Below, one piece after another: positions 7,432-7,777 of a DNA stretch of 7,777 nucleotides (positions within the stretch are counted from its first letter, which is position 1; each line of letters starts with the position of its first letter). The DNA comes from JANNHP01 sp031404455 (GTDB taxonomy: Bacteria > Planctomycetota > JAJSAM01 > JAJVHW01): the NCBI GenBank assembly GCA_031404455.1, contig JANNHP010000277.1:1-7777 (forward strand). The letters are read 5' to 3'. Under the pieces are notes generated by a model. It was not told where the DNA came from. It did no database searches and worked only from the letters and a program-made list of their open reading frames with translations. The translations under genes and the position numbers were made by a program.

Positions 7432-7457
7432 GGCCGGGGTCCGCAAGGACTCCGGCC
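7432..7457 (+). terminator. Strong GC hairpin, possible ppk terminator
   Basis: GGCCGGGGTCC at 7432-7442 pairs over all 11 positions with GGACTCCGGCC at 7447-7457, with a single G-U pair. The loop is GCAA, a stable GNRA tetraloop. Only TT and a mixed sequence follow, so it lacks the U-tract of a classical intrinsic terminator. It could still pause or end ppk transcription, protect the 3' end of the mRNA, or form part of a structured leader for the next gene. The hairpin is clear; its role is inferred. Confidence 0.45.
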
Positions 7458-7609
7458 TTCTGCGTGGACGGGCTCGACGTCAGGTCCGGAGCGCGCGCAT
7501 CCCGGCCGCCGTCTCAAGACGCTCTCCGCCGCTGCCGACGGAGTGAACTCCTTCGGCTCCGCGAGGCGCGTGCGCTCGCCAAGGACTTGATCGAGTACGG
7601 CTCGGCCTT

Positions 7610-7777
7610 GTGGACCCGGGCACGGCATTCCTTTCACCCGACGCCGCCGAACTCGCGGCGAGCGCCGCGGCCCGCGTGATGCCGACGTTGCACGCCGCTC
7701 GCTCCGATCCGGCGCGCGACCTGCGGCTCGCCCTCCTCCACGACGCCGCAGGACTCGACCGCGGCGAGGTCGCGCGC
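7610..7777 (+). CDS. Possible start of an unidentified gene (runs off right edge)
   Basis: From GTG 7610 the frame stays open for 56 codons to the window end, reading MDPGTAFLSPDAAELAASAA and then a Leu/Arg/Ala-rich stretch. Its codons end mostly in G or C, as in the real genes, and the sequence looks like amphipathic helices, with RDLRLALLHDAAGLDRGEV near the end. There is no good ribosome binding site before 7610. In-frame GTG 7676 and ATG 7679 are alternative starts but are no better supported. The frame is closed upstream by TGA at 7544-7546. No family is recognised, and it may not be a gene. Confidence 0.35.
   Translation, partial: MDPGTAFLSPDAAELAASAAARVMPTLHAARSDPARDLRLALLHDAAGLDRGEVAR

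Larger units (their letters stand above)
7293..7609. other. Region after ppk without a convincing gene
   Basis: These 317 bases contain three short overlapping plus-strand frames (about 70-85 codons) and minus-strand frames continuing from the ppk shadow. None has a well-placed ribosome binding site or a recognisable motif, and their codon third positions do not favour one frame throughout. What I can see is a run of predicted stem-loops at 7355-7457. One stretch in frame with 7464, at about 7545-7624, reads as a plausible charged helix (REARALAKDLIEYG), which may be chance or the remnant of a shifted gene. Confidence 0.5.

Noticed and set aside
7340..7546. Small plus-strand gene of about 68 codons, or a shorter one from ATG 7388
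   Set aside because: The purine-rich GGAGG at 7381-7385 lies only two bases before ATG 7388, the peptide has no recognisable features, and the frame runs through the strong hairpin.
5136..7637. 833-codon minus-strand frame opposite ppk
   Set aside because: Its length is striking, but the composition is that of an antisense shadow and there is no ribosome site or domain. The plus strand is clearly PPK1.

Overview
The window is GC-rich bacterial chromosome with three well-supported genes and one weak partial gene at the right edge. Codons end mostly in G or C, and long spurious reading frames lie opposite the real genes, as expected at this base composition. I cannot name the species. A large secreted protein made of PPC-like and IPT/TIG-like beta-sandwich repeats, together with an 'IISLW' variant of the valyl-tRNA synthetase core, would fit a high-GC Planctomycetota-like lineage. 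That is an inference from memory; other GC-rich phyla such as Myxococcota or Acidobacteriota are not excluded.

Layout. Bases 1-2006, minus strand: the first 668 codons of a secreted multidomain protein, whose 3' end lies beyond the left edge. It has a clear signal peptide, three PPC-like modules and about three IPT/TIG-like modules. Bases 2007-2227: a divergent intergenic region with a 17-bp tandem repeat and a small dyad next to valS. Bases 2228-4942, plus: valS, complete valyl-tRNA synthetase (904 aa). Bases 4943-5123: a spacer with one short dyad. Bases 5124-7292, plus: ppk, complete polyphosphate kinase 1 (722 aa) with all the catalytic residues I know of. Bases 7293-7609: no convincing gene, but three consecutive predicted stem-loops, the last a strong 11-bp hairpin with a GCAA loop that may end ppk transcription. 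Bases 7610-7777, plus: the possible start of another gene, product unknown.

How the genes relate. valS (translation) and ppk (polyphosphate storage, stress physiology) are housekeeping genes in the same direction and could be co-transcribed, although a 181-base gap separates them. The divergent secreted protein is probably unrelated in function. I see no CRISPR array, insertion sequence, integrase, toxin-antitoxin pair, tRNA, rRNA or biosynthetic cluster. I found no convincing undescribed system. The points most worth a second look are the secreted repeat protein, the 17-bp repeat array and the stem-loop cluster after ppk.
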